Part shown: positions 22,691 to 34,125 of the stretch, in pieces
Numbering within the stretch: the first letter of the stretch is position 1
Layout of the letters: each line of letters begins with the position of its first letter
DNA from: Mimachlamys varia
Taxonomy: Eukaryota; Mollusca; Bivalvia; Pectinida; Pectinidae
Direction: 5' to 3'
Length of the DNA stretch: 64,000 nucleotides
NCBI GenBank assembly: GCA_947623455.1
Contig: OX392533.1
Coordinates: 36,066,729-36,130,728 of the forward strand
The notes under the pieces: model-generated
Told to the model about the DNA's origin: nothing
What the model saw: only the letters and a program-made list of their open reading frames with translations
Database searches by the model: none
Program-made: the position numbers and the translations under genes

Positions 22691-23454
22691 TCCAACATAT
22701 TTTGAAATGGTCTTTAGTATTGATGGTTATTTAAAGAATTTCAGTTAATCTTTTCACTGTAAATTATTAATGTTAATCTACATAACAGTCAAAGTAGATG
22801 CGTACAATTCATGACAGTGGTATAGCTAGGGCTGTTTTGGAGTGTACGCAGATGTGCTGCCGAAGACAGCACCCAAAACGTGCAGTGTTAGGAGAGGGTG
22901 GATACAGAAGGGGATACATCCCCCTCCCGGAAAGAGGTCTGGGGATTTCTCCCAATAAAAAAAAACCGATTTCCTTAAGGTCTTTGGAGCATTTTAACAT
23001 GTTCTATTGCCAATTTTCAGGTATAATGAATTAAAGAATAAGCACACTCATTTTGTTGTACAATAATTGTTGATTATTTTATTGCACAGGTATTTTAAAT
23101 GTTTATTTTTTGGAAAATTATGTGTATGCACTTGGGTATCCGCGTATAGGAAGCTTTAGATCAAAGGAAAATGAAGTTAAACGCGAATCAGAAAAGTCAT
23201 AATTTTTGGTTTCTAAATAATTGCAGGGTAATATGAATTGGATGGTTGCCGTTCACTTACATACATGTAGCTATTGAATTATTTGAGGATTAAAATGAAA
23301 TAAGCATGTGTGAAAATATTGCTGATTTGCATCATTAAAGTTATCAGTTATATATTACAAACTATAAGGTATCCCCTATGTATCATAATAAGTTGATTAG
23401 TCACAATTCTTGAAATTTTGAAAAACAAATATGCACATAATTTAGAAGTTTTTA
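22691..23454. other. intergenic, nothing recognised
   Basis: No convincing gene or repeat. Short frames at 22798-23034 lack recognisable motifs. Confidence 0.4.
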
Positions 23455-24465
23455 TAATGACTTGGCCTTCGACTCCATTATATGACTTCATGGCACGAAC
23501 CTGACCCTTGGCCCCATTCTGTGACCTTCTGCAGTTTATCATATTGTCCTTTTGCGACTTTTAGCTGTCTTTTAATTGACCCTTTTGTGACTTTCAGCAA
23601 TCTATTGCATGACCATTTGTGACCTTTAGCAGTTTGTTACATGACCTTTTTGTGACCTTCGGCAGTGAGTTATATGACCCTTTTGTGACTTTCAACAGTC
23701 TATTACATGACTTTTTGTGACCCTTAGCTGTCTCCTTATTGACCTTTTTGTGACATTCAGCAGTCTGTTACATGGCCCTTTGTGACCTTCATCAGTCTAT
23801 TACATGACCCTGTTGTGACCGTCAGCAGTCTATTACATGACCCTTTGTGACCTTCAGCAGTATATTACATGACCCTTTTGTGACCTTCAGCAGTCTATTA
23901 CATGACTCTTTGTGACCTTCAGCAGTCTATTTCATGACCCTTTGTGACCTTCAGCAGTATATTACATGACCCTTTTGTGACCTTCAGCAGTCTATTAAAT
24001 GACCCTTATGTGACCTTCAGCAGTCTGTTATATGACACGTTGTGACCTTCAGCAGTCTGTTATATGACCCTTTTTTGTCCTTCAGCTGTCTATTACATGA
24101 CCCTTTGTGACCTTCAAATGTCTCCTAATCGACCCTTTTGTGACCTTCAGCAGTCTATTACATGGCCTTTTTGTGACCTTCAGCAGTCCATTACTTAACC
24201 CTTTGTGACCTTCATCAGTCTATTACATGACCCTTTGTGACCTTCAACGGTCTCCTAATCGACCCTTTTGTGACCTTCATCAGTCTATTACATGACCCTT
24301 TGTGACCTTCATCAGTCTATTACATGACCCTGTTGTGACCTTCAGCAGTCTATTACATGACCCTTTATGACCTTCAGCAGTATATTACATGACCCTTTTG
24401 TGACCTTCAGCAGTCTATTACATGGCCCTTTGTGACCTTCAGCAGTCTATTACATGGCCCTCAAT
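23455..24465 (+). repeat. about 31-bp minisatellite, 1 kb
   Basis: About 32 units of the type GTGACCTTCAGCAGTCTATT plus ACATGACCCTTT, with minor variants. Its right end runs directly into the second Penelope-like fragment. Confidence 0.95.
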
Positions 24466-25110
24466 GAGACCAAGATTGTGACCATGAAATTTGCACATAG
24501 TCTTCATCAATCTGTATCTCCTGAATCCTGTCCTGTATTTGTTCGTCAGTAGATGGCATCTATCACGAAAATCTCGATGTTCGGAGCAATCTTTTTTATA
24601 ACGAATCAACTGCGACACGTAAACACCAAAGGACGGAGATGCAGGGATGTTACTAACAAGAAAGGAAAAGTTCACAATCGGAAAATCGAAATCGTCACGT
24701 GTATCATACAGATTAGTAGTAAGCATCTCGTGTTGTTCATAGTTAAAGTTAAAATCGAGGTCAGAAGCTGATAAAGGAGAGTCTGCTGTTTCCTTAATTT
24801 CAAGTTCAGAAGAAGGGTATATAGGATTGACTATGTCAGCAAACATCGTCGATATACCTGAAAGCGAAATTAATTGATTTGGCAAGGTTTTTGTTACCCG
24901 TCCTGATAAGCCCCTTGACAAATCCAGCCTCTTATGATGATAAAAGTCAGCCAATAGTGGTGCACAGTTTGTTCCCATTGCAGTCTGGTGGGAAACCTTT
25001 TCCCCCGAACTCAACAAAGATATTGTTCGCCAGGAATTCAATCATTCGCACTATATCTTCCTCGGAATATTTTATATTGGGTTTTGTTATGTTTTTCACA
25101 AAGTATGCAG
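24466..25110 (-). mobile_element. Penelope-like reverse transcriptase fragment 2
   Basis: A minus-strand frame of 200 codons (24439-25041) with MGTNCAPLLADFYHHKRLD, FNYEQHEMLTTNLYDTRDD and then FGVYVSQLIRYKKDC. These are the palm and downstream conserved blocks of Penelope-like polymerases. A frameshift precedes the QTAMG motif, as in fragment 1. The GIY-YIG endonuclease is not present. It lies at the edge of the 31-bp minisatellite. Confidence 0.85.
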
Positions 25111-25214
25111 TGTTACGTGACCTTCATGATAGGGGGTGGCAGACTCTGCTGGTGGATTTTTTAGTCCCCGAGGTTTGCTGGAGCCTCCATAGCCACAGTT
25201 AATCTCATTTGAGT

Positions 25215-25475
25215 AGTGGCACGGTATGAATTATACAGAACTAGTTTAATTTTACTTCTAAATTCATAAATTAAAGAGGTTTTACGCACCCGACCCTTCT
25301 GCTTCTACATTTGTTTAGAAATTTGGATCCCCACCTTATGGCCCCTAGCATTTCTGAAGAGTCCTAGGAGTACGAAACAGCTGTATGATGCAGTTTAATT
25401 CATTTTCCCGGCATACTGTATCTATTGCTACATTTAAAAGATGCAACATGTGTGTGTTACGTCATTTTTTAAAAA
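25215..25475 (+). repeat. dispersed repeat family B, plus-strand copy
   Basis: It includes ACCCGACCCTTCTGCTTC, GAAGAGTCCTAGGAGTACGA, CAGCTGTATGATGCAGTTTA and GTGTGTGTTACGTCA. Further plus copies lie at about 34005-34125 and 39550-39650, and minus copies at about 31655-31860, 33345-33600 and 36755-36885. It is unclassified and specific in this window to the gene-cluster region. Confidence 0.75.
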
Positions 25476-25714
25476 CTATTTCATGAAAAGGAAGAGTTTA
25501 GAACGAAACTGAGCTAAATGCAGGACGATCAACTTCATTTATAAATTGACGAAATGGAGAAGATAATATTCCAGCATCTGAACTTTTAAGACAGCACAAT
25601 GCTAAACGAAATTATACATGTACATTGTTAACAGTTTATAAGGAATATATTTTGCGTCATGGTCAACTTGGCCAAAGGAAAAATAGATTTCATTAGTTGT
25701 ACAGACAGAAGTTC

Positions 25715-25735
25715 GGGGGGGGGGGGGGGGGGGGG
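25715..25735 (+). repeat. poly-G run of 21
   Basis: An uninterrupted run of G flanked by TTC and ACG. It could form quadruplexes and its length may be unstable. Confidence 0.9.
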
Positions 25736-25819
25736 ACGATCGGGCGATGGAAGAAAAAGAAATACTTGTTTATTAAGATGAACGATCTACATATTGAAAT
25801 TCAAAACCTCATAAATAAA

Positions 25820-26300
25820 AAGTGAATACCAAAGCGTCAACAAAACCATAATCCGAACTTAAAATCGATTAAACTGGAGGCAAAATAGGTTGTTTTTTTA
25901 TTTTTTATTTTCAAACATTTTTCACATAATATAATTGAGCACGAGAACACAACTTTAACACAGTTCAAATAATAAATTATGCTCACACATGTACACACTC
26001 TCTGTCACATCCCCTCACACACACTTGCTCCCTCACACACACTCTTACACACACACACACACTCACACTGTATAACACTTTATAATAATATCCATATTCA
26101 AAACAAACTTGAATATAATGAAAATAAAAGATTTACATGAAGAATCTAGTAAAAGCACAAGGAAATAAAACCAGGTGTTCCGGAAGAGTAAGCGTCTTCT
26201 GCTTCATCGACGACACCCGCCTTGTAAAACTTCGTCATATCCAAGTAAGCATCAATCCTCAAAATAAGAACCGAGTCATCATTGTCATCACAACAAGTAA
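25820..26300 (-). repeat. dispersed repeat family C, inverted copy
   Basis: The block at about 26170-26290 is the reverse complement of the module at 30915-31110 and 36465-36620 (GGGTGTCGTCGATGAAG, GACGCTTACTCTTC, ACTTGTTGTGATTG). The block at about 25829-25880 matches the following segment (TTTTGTTGACGCTTTGGTAT). Between them is an A/C-rich insertion with CA-rich microsatellite (25985-26070). Confidence 0.65.
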
Positions 26301-26439
26301 GAACACTAATAAGCAAACTCAAAAACGTTCATCTTCATATCACACAAACCAAGTCATCATATTTAAAACGTAAATAGTAACACAAGACAAAATCAGCATG
26401 CAATATTAAAGCTTAACTGTTATTTTGTTGAACCACTAC

Positions 26440-26530
26440 ATCGCTTCCAAGTGCACATACAAAGACAATGTTAGATCTCTATCTACACGCCTCAAGTATA
26501 CAATACATGCATAAGGTATCATATTTATGC
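26440..26530 (-). promoter_or_regulatory. third remnant of the upstream module of the B-box gene family
   Basis: The plus strand reads GCTTCCAAGTGCACATACAA and CTCTATCTACACGCCTCAAG, matching the block at about 32090-32150 (GCTTCCAAGTGTATACTGGC, CTCTATCTACCTGTCCCGAG). The orientation is the same. No B-box reading frame follows it, so it may mark a lost third gene copy. Confidence 0.4.
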
Positions 26531-26843
26531 TACGACTCATATAAACTCTGGATATATATTTGCGTACCCAATCCAGCTATACATAGTTGTTAGTAGTTAT
26601 GTGCATTGTACATTGTAATCAGATCGGTCGACGTGTGTTTCCATTTCATATGCAAATAGGCACGTATATGGCATTGCATTCCTGATGATTTTGTTTTGCT
26701 ACATTTAAAGAATACCCATTGGCTTACATCTAAATCTATGTGATCTGATACAGATACCAGAGGATCTTTTATTTAAGAGCAAAAATCCAAATCCTTCTTA
26801 GCTGTCTTCTGTTACGTTCGTGTGTGTGTTTAGTTAGACAGAC

Positions 26844-27358
26844 TACCGTACTTTGGGATATTTTAGCGTCGCCAAAATTTGGCGTTTTTTGCTCAAAGTA
26901 TGATGGTTAAAAATTGGTGCGTTAAATTTTGGCCTTTACCTGTAGTTATGTAATTTATATGTTTGTTCATTGAACTACGATAGGCTACATATCGATTCCC
27001 GATTCTTACGAAAACAAAGCGTCTCAGTAACCCTGATGCAGCTGTATTATATATAGGCCCAGTATAGTAATGAAGTCGAACACAGCAAATACAACAATGA
27101 ATATGAAAACAACGTGAATTAATGACAATTTAGATGAAAACATAACTGTATTGACGCGTTTTTATCGAGAAACAATACTCCAAACAGGAAGATAGCTTGC
27201 AGATGTTAGTAATGGGTTTGAAGTAAATAAACAAAAAGATCGGGTTGCTAAAATCTTTCTATTGTTTTGACGATTTTTTCGTAAAATTTTGGCTCACTCA
27301 ACCCAGTCGCCAAATAAACAAAAATAAAACCATATCCCAAATATCCGAAAATACGGTA
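26844..27358. mobile_element. 515-bp DNA element with TACCGTA termini
   Basis: Left end TACCGTACTTTGGGATATTT; the right end is the inverse of TACCGTATTTTCGGATATTT. TA is at both outer edges. GTCGCC/GGCGAC and CCAAAATTT blocks are also arranged inversely inside. No ORF. Confidence 0.68.
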
Positions 27359-27579
27359 TAACATACCCTTATTTAAAGTTATACATGTCAATCGAGTTTT
27401 ATGTACTACAAATAATGGAAGTTTGTTGGGTTTTTTTCCAAACCACTATAATATCGTTTACATACATTTTTACACGTTTCCTTCTGCTTTCGAGGGAAAT
27501 TGTGAGATTTGTATATAGAGTCAGGATCAACATCATTAGTCCTTGTATATATCTTCATTGTTAGTAACACATGACGGCC

Positions 27580-27695
27580 TGTTACTAGATATCTTCCGTA
27601 GTGAACGCACTAAGAACTTCTTTGACTGTGCTGTTTTTATGAACGTTGAATTCCTTTCTCGGGTGAACTTGTACTTCGTGTGTGGTCCCCTACGT
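27580..27695 (-). pseudogene. partial duplicate of the propeller exon, just downstream of gene copy 1
   Basis: On the minus strand it reads STFIKTAQSKKFLVRSLRKI, matching STFITTAQS...VRSPRKIS of gene copy 1 (about 28080-28200). It lies right after the stop of copy 1. At the position where copy 1 has a stop codon, this fragment has TTA (Leu). Confidence 0.75.
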
Positions 27696-27705
27696 TGAAA
27701 TGAGA

Positions 27706-29250
27706 TCACAGTTTCACCGATTCCTTGGTGTACCGAAAACATTTAACTTTATAAGCTTCATAACCAAAAATACCCACCCACAGAACATCCTGCCTGTCTA
27801 CACACACAGCCAATGGTCCTTCTTTGTCTTTATACAGCAGCCCCTGGTATTGCCCATCACCACTCAGCAGATGTAGACATTTACTGTTATAGTCAGCGAC
27901 CACTAGTTGTCCCTGTCCGTCGTACGTTATATCCCAGGGATAAAAAGTCTTTGAACCTGTACTCCAGGTGTGTTGATATAGTCCGTATCTGCATAACTCC
28001 AGTAGTTGTTTGTTCATCACTAAAACAAATGGCTCGTATTTTCCACCATCAACTGGCCAATCTCCGTCAAGTACAGCAACATTCTCGCTTACTGGACACT
28101 CAGATATCTTCCGTGGTGAACGCACTTATGACTTCGCTGACTGTGCTGTTGTTATGAAAGTTGATTTCTTTCCTGGGGTGTACTTGTATTTAATTATTTC
28201 GTGTGTCGTCCCCACAAGAACATGGCCATCTTTCGTAACACACAGACTTTTTGGCTCATCCTTTAAGCTGAATTCACGGACTAATTTTTCTGACGTCAGC
28301 AATGTACCTGATTTCAGCTGCATGACGCTGTTATCGTCCTTGGAGCAAGCCCAGACTTTTTGTGTAGAGGGAGATATACAGATGTTTGTTATACCAGCAG
28401 GACTCTTAATCTGCTGCTGTACAGTTCCATCACTGGACAGGTGTGTTATAGTTTTAGCATTCAGTCCAACTGTCCAAGCACCATCATCACTAGCAGGACA
28501 AATACATGTGATGTTTTTTGGAGAATCCCATTCTGACAGAACCACAATCTTTGATGTGTCGGCGTCAGCGGAACCGTGGTCATCAGATTGATCTGAAGAA
28601 GTCAATGTCAAATTTCCCAATGCAGACGTCAAAGATTCGGTTGGAATTTTGTTTGGGCTAAAAACAGCGTTCCCAAGGACAGGTCTTTTTGGGAATGTGA
28701 TGGTGCAATGGAGTATGCTGGTTATGACAAAAACTTGGATATCAGTGCCAGTCTGAAGGGTTTCCTTACACTGTTTAAGTTTATCCTTCAATTCTGCAAG
28801 TTTCTTTTCCAGTTCTGTCTTGTAAGTGATTAGGAGTTGGGTATTTTCATTTTCTAATTTTTTCAACTTCGAAAGTGTTTCAGCAATTTGAACATCAATG
28901 TCTTCCTTGAGTTTTTTCCCCTGGTTTTTCACTTCTTCGGCTACATTTTTGAAACGGCTGATGTGGTCTTCGAGACGCTCCTGGGTTGAACTGATTTTCT
29001 GTTGTAATTGAATAAGTTCGTTTTGTTCTGTTTCTTTGATGAATGCTGTTATTTTACTTTGGTTGTTTGGAGTAATTTCACTCAACTGGACAATGCTATG
29101 ACCCTTGTGTGATGTAGAAATACACTTGGCACATATGACGTCCTGACATGTCTCACAGAACCAGTCCAAAATCTTCCCGTTGTGAAGTAAACATGTCGTT
29201 TGCCCTTTACTCCGGGCATCTACCTGTCCCTTAAAGAATGAGGTCGCCAT
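27706..29250 (-). pseudogene. B-box/coiled-coil/beta-propeller (TRIM/NHL-like) gene, copy 1, with an in-frame stop
   Basis: The chosen ATG is at 29248-29250 (AAAATGG context); a further in-frame ATG lies at 29271. N-terminal B-box zinc site: CLLHNG, then WFCETCQDVICAKC and HKGH. Next is a coiled coil rich in K/E/L/Q (about residues 45-165), including KLKEDIDVQIAETLSKLKKL. A six-bladed-propeller/NHL-like C-terminus follows, with SPSTQKVWACS, GHVLVGTTH, PWDITYDGQGQLVVADYNS and GPLAVCVDRQDVLWV. There is no RING. A single in-frame TAA (28126-28128) splits the frame between blades; the same frame continues directly as 27706-28125 to its own TGA. Family members in bivalves are numerous and often linked to immunity or ubiquitin-type signalling; function here is not known. 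It may be a pseudogene, an allelic null or a readthrough gene. Confidence 0.85.
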
Positions 29251-29389
29251 TTTGTTTGATTTGATGAGCAATGACGTTACACTATCATCTATGTTTCCTC
29301 AAATGTAAAATACTCACGTAGTGACGACATTTCCTATGGTTGGTAAACAGTGATCTGCATTCTATATTTATGACAGTCAATGATGTTTT

Positions 29390-29790
29390 AGGAACGTTCT
29401 CGACACAGGAGGTAATATGTTCTGTGGTAACTCACTATAATCCTATGATAGCCATTGTTCTGAAGTAATACACTATTTAGTTGAGTGGAAATATTCTGTA
29501 GTAATGCACCTTATCTTTCACAGTCAATGTTCTGTGGTATCGTACTGCATTCCATTGGTAATGGACGTTCTGTTGTAACGTATTGAACAGTATCATTTAC
29601 TTATACACCATACACGTGTGGTTGTCAATATTCCGTGGTAACACACTCAATATATATGGTTGTTAATATAATGTCCCGTGGTATAACGCCTCACACCTGC
29701 ACTAGTCTATACAGTACATACCTGTGGTAGTCAACATCCTGTAGTGCCGTACTCCATAACTTATGTAGCCAATGTTCTACATGTAATGTG
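29390..29790. repeat. degenerate minisatellite upstream of gene copy 1
   Basis: Loose units of about 50 bp with (A/T)TGTTCTGTGGTAA and variants such as TATTCCGTGGTAACACAC recur across this 400-bp stretch. Confidence 0.6.
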
Positions 29791-30085
29791 TGGCCAAGTT
29801 ACTGTAAAGAAAATAAAATGAAGAATTTTAACATTTAAAAAGAAAACTTACAACGTTTTTGGTCGATAATGCCACAAACAAGGCTTAAATTTTTGCAGAT
29901 GTTTGAAATACTTGTACTAAAATGTGTTACAGGATAATATTCATCACAAAGTTGGTTTTCGTTGAGAAAAAGATTATATTCAAATTATTAGTAGTTTTAC
30001 TTTATAACATTTCAATTTCATCCAACGTCATTAAAAGATCACAGAGGGATATATCTGCCAACCTTTATAGAGTCTTTATTTTGTG

Positions 30086-30329
30086 TACTTTAAAAGCCAA
30101 TGTTTTCGCGCGTGGAATTTTTCCGCTTTATTAATCTCCAAACTGTTCGCGATGTGGAAATTTTCGCGCTGTCAGTCATGCTGTTTCACACAGTGTACCC
30201 ATAATACTATTATACTCTGAAGAGTTTGAGTGATGTTCATGTGTTCGCGTGTGGTTATATTCGCGGAGATTTAATGTCAACGAAGTAAGCGAAAACTTCC
30301 ACACCGCGAAAAATTCCACTATTACAGTA
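30086..30329. mobile_element. 244-bp MITE, TACTKTA termini, CGCG-rich
   Basis: Left TACTTTAAAAGCCAATGTTT with TTCGCGCGTGGAA; right end inverse of TACTGTAATAGTGGAATTTT with TTCGCGGTGTGGAA. It resembles the element at 14448-14683 in size and termini. Confidence 0.55.
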
Positions 30330-30721
30330 TTTGAATTATTTTAATTTGTATTATAAACTGAAGTCATGTCAACAGTTGATGCATATTGGTGTTACATTGT
30401 CATTAAGGTTATCTAGTGAGGTAACAAAAAACTTCTTAATGTGAAACTTAAAGGTATATGTAAGTTATCCCTTATCCACCCCTACGAAGTTTGTGAATGG
30501 GGGATACCGTACGTATATCGGGCCAACAAGAGTGATAAATATAAGTTGTATAACTTGTTTCATAATTGTTGTAAAACAAATAAAGTTTATATCTATAGTT
30601 AACAATGATAGGATGTTGGCAAATTTATTTTTCCTATTTGCCTCAAAATGAAAACGATTTAAACTATAGATCGAACATTTAAAAAAATATCTGTCAACTA
30701 ATTTTGATAATTAAGTTTACA

Positions 30722-31400
30722 TACGCTAGAACTGTCCAAGTTTAAAGAGGATCCTGTTTGAACGATCACTCTAAGGGAGAAAAATGCACACATGCCAAAA
30801 TGGAATTTGAGGAAAAGCAATGACAAACTGAAAATGTCAAATCAAAAATGGCTGCCTGGGAGAAATGACCGATGCACATTTTTCGGATGAAAGTAGGAAT
30901 AATTATGCTTATTAGTGCGCTTACTTGTTGTGATTGTCAATGATGATTCGGTTCTCATTTTTAGGATTGATGCTTACTTGGATGTGACCAAAATGTACAT
31001 GGCGGGTGTCGTCGATGAAGTAGAAGACGCTTACTCTTCTGGAACACCTGGTCTTATTCTCTTGGGCTTTAACGAGGGGCTCCATGTAAATCTTTCCTTC
31101 GTCCCTATATTGCCTCTAGTTTAATCGATTTTGTGTTTGGATTATGGTTTTGTTGACGCTTTAGTATTCTCTGATTTTTTTTTTTTTTTGATAGATAAGT
31201 TTCAATACGTTCGAACTGTCCAAGTTTAAAGGGCGTCCTGTTTGAAGATCACCCTAAGGGTAAATTATGTACACATGCAATGTAGGACAACGCAAAAATG
31301 GAATTTGGGGAAAATCAATGACAAGCTGAAAATGTGAAATCAAAGATGGCTGCCTGGGAGAAATGACCGTGCACATTTTTCGGACAAAAGCAGGAATACT
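30722..31400 (+). repeat. pair of about 180-bp direct repeats flanking a family C copy
   Basis: The segments at 30722-30900 and 31209-31400 share GAACTGTCCAAGTTTAAAG, CAAAATGGAATTTG, ATGGCTGCCTGGGAGAAATG and CACATTTTTCGGA. Between them lies a plus-strand family C module (30915-31180). Confidence 0.75.
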
Positions 31401-31654
31401 TTTGACTATCTAATTGAATAAATTGACACATAAATATAGAGAGAATGATTTACTTTGATAACAAAACGGTAACCTCCTTTTTAAGAAAAACTTAAATAGA
31501 GAAAAAATGTTCTAGAAACTGAACTGTACGAGTCCCAGATATATTGATTTGCTGTTAACATTTCATATAGAAATAATCTTTGCTACTTTCCATTACGTGC
31601 ATAAGCAGAAGGCAGAACAAAAATAAGGGTAATATATCCAGATTAAATTATCTA

Positions 31655-31860
31655 GATAACAGATTTACTAGGCCGAAAAAATGAACCAAACTGCACCATA
31701 CAGCTGCCTCGTCCTCCCAGGACTATCCAGCGACGCTAGGGGCCAAAAGGTGGTAATCCAAAATGTCTAAACCAACGCAGACGCAGAAGGGTCAGGTGCA
31801 TAAAACCCCCTTAATTTATTAACTTAGAAGTAAAATTAAACTAAAAGGTAGACTAGGATT
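31655..31860 (-). repeat. dispersed repeat family B, inverted copy
   Basis: AACTGCACCATACAGCTGC and AGAAGGGTCAGGTGCATAAA are reverse-complement matches to the copy at 25215-25475. Confidence 0.7.
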
Positions 31861-32049
31861 CTCAGCCTTTCCACCAGACAAGGTTCAATATCAGGTACAT
31901 GTCTCCATAGCAACCAAACACAACAGCGGCACGGTGCAGTGCAATTTATATTATGTTTGGTATGCTCTCTGTTACATGATAACTAAATTATATAGGTGCA
32001 ATCAAATGCATGTATACGTTAATATATCAACAAATATAATAATACTTAC

Positions 32050-32175
32050 CCGTAACATTGTTTATATGTCCTATCGTCTAAGCTTCCAAGTGTATACTGG
32101 CAGACAAACATAAACAAATTAAAGCCCTCTATCTACCTGTCCCGAGTAATGACATGTGCCACTATTGTATTTTTG
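32050..32175 (-). promoter_or_regulatory. candidate 5' non-coding exon of gene copy 1
   Basis: Read on the minus strand it contains TTTGTCTGCCAGTATACACT and GACGATAGGACATATAAAC, and ends at a strong donor (GTAAGTAT, intron from 32049 downward). A similar block with a donor lies upstream of gene copy 2 at 40259-40440. Homology between the two supports a conserved promoter/5' UTR exon; transcription is inferred. Confidence 0.45.
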
Positions 32176-32566
32176 CACTGACGCATATACCTATACCAAC
32201 GGAACATTCCACGCAAAAAGAACGCGATTTGATCGAATTATAGGCGGAGCTATAATCCATATTTTCGGGGGACACATTACTAGCATATAAATAGCATATC
32301 CCTTTGTCACACATCCACTAAATCACATAGCATATCATCAATTCTGCGTCTGGGTTGGAATTGGTGTAGAAAGACTTAAAGCAAAATAGAAAGCAAAAGT
32401 CAGACATTTAGTTTCTGTGAAGTACGTCTGGACCACCTTAATCTATATATGCCGATTTGTTCTAGGGTTTCGTCGGTTCAAATTCGTACCTGGTGTTTTC
32501 AGTCATGTTCAACCGTTTTACCAGTTTAATATACGAATGAACATCCAAATCCATTAGTGTGGTTTT

Positions 32567-32700
32567 GTGTGCAGGTCAGTTTGTGTGCAGGTCAGTTTGT
32601 GTGAAGTCAGTTTGTGTGCAGGTCAGTTTGTGTGCAGGTCAGTTTGTTTGAAGTCAGTTTGTGTTCAGGTCAGTTTGTGTGTAGGTCAGTTTGTGATAAT
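32567..32700 (+). repeat. 16-bp tandem repeat
   Basis: About eight units of GTCAGTTTGTGTGCAG with GAAGTCAGTTTGTGT variants. Confidence 0.9.
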
Positions 32701-33344
32701 TTAGTTGCTTGGTGCTACCATTATTCATATGCAAATATATTTGCTTCGGTTTTGTTTGTGGATATTGTTTTGTTATGTTATAAGTATACCCAGGTTAACT
32801 TTTAAATATAAACAACGGAGTGAATCTAGATATCATATAAGTAACCAAGAAACGTTGAATGTCCAAGGTGTAACTACAAATATTGCAATTAACAAAATAT
32901 GTAATGATTAGTTGACAACTTGTCATGAGTGTAAGTAGAGGTCCAAAATGATAGGTATTTTGATTCATGTAAGGGTCATATGATTCACCCCTGAAATTAT
33001 TAAGGGTTGTGTGATAGAACCATTGATATCATAAAAGGGACATGTGATAAACACCTTCAAATTCATTTTTGCCATGACGTATTCCAGGGGTGTAGAGAGC
33101 GTAGGTGAGCGTAACCCCTGGGTATCGACGAAGTCTCAATTAATGCCAAGTGTAATGATAGCTGCAGTTATTAATGGTTGTGTGGTATAACCATTGAGAT
33201 CATAATAATGAGATGTGAAAAACACCTTCAAATTTTAATTGTTTAAGAGTTGAAAAAAATTGATAGGTTTGTGTTTGAATTTTAATTGTTCAAATTAGTC
33301 ACATGGCTTCAATTATATGTTAATTAGCGCAATACCGTAGCTCA

Positions 33345-33600
33345 TAACAGGTCAAAGATACTTTATCACAGATGACGTAACACACACATGTGTTGCACCT
33401 TTTAAATTTAGTAATAGATACAGTATGCCGAAAAAAATGAATTAAACTGCACCATACAGCTATTTCGTTCTCATAGGACTCTTCAGTGATGCTAGGTGCC
33501 AAAAGGTGGGAATCCAAAATTTCTAAACTAATGTAGGTGCGTGAAACCCCTTTAATTTATGAATGTAGACGTAAAATTAAACTAGCTCTGAATAATTTCA
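33345..33600 (-). repeat. dispersed repeat family B, inverted copy
   Basis: TGACGTAACACACACATGTG, AACTGCACCATACAGCT and CATAGGACTCTTCAGTGAT match the inverse of 25215-25475. Confidence 0.75.
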
Positions 33601-34004
33601 AATCGTGTACTACGAAAATAAAATGTGTATATTATGTACCATGCCACTACTTAAATGAGATTAACTTACACGTGTTTATACAATGCACCATTGCTTTCAT
33701 TTGTCGATTATAAGTAAGACCTGTATATGCATTTACTCACTGCACAAGAATACTGGTAAGCCATTAACAGGACTAATTGAACAAGGTAGTCTTTTACAGA
33801 AGATATCGTGCAATGCGACACTCTGCACCATAGTCGACGTAATAATGAGTAAAATATGTCTATGTAAGCCGATCCCAGTATAACCTGTAGGTGTGTACAC
33901 AATAGGTAGAACGTCCTTGGTTGGGATACATGTATGACATATGAACTATAAATTTTCGTCACAACTATGTTCAGGTAAAACGTACATACTGCTCACTCAG
34001 TTCA

Positions 34005-34125
34005 AAAAAAGGACACGAAACAGCTGTATGATGCAGTTTAATTAATGTTTTCGGCATACTGTATCTATTACTAAATTTAAGAGGTGCAGCATATGTTTGT
34101 GTTACGTCATCTTTGACAATAGGGC
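34005..34125 (+). repeat. dispersed repeat family B, partial plus copy
   Basis: GAAACAGCTGTATGATGCAG, CGGCATACTGTATCTATTAC and GTGTTACGTCATCTTTGA are shared with 25215-25475. A family C fragment follows at about 34290-34500. Confidence 0.7.

Noticed and set aside
23455..24465. CRISPR-like array
   Set aside because: Units are contiguous without unique spacers, in a eukaryotic context; it is a minisatellite.
27813..28591. Plus-strand frames of 114 and 193 codons
   Set aside because: They are antisense to the conserved B-box/propeller coding sequence.
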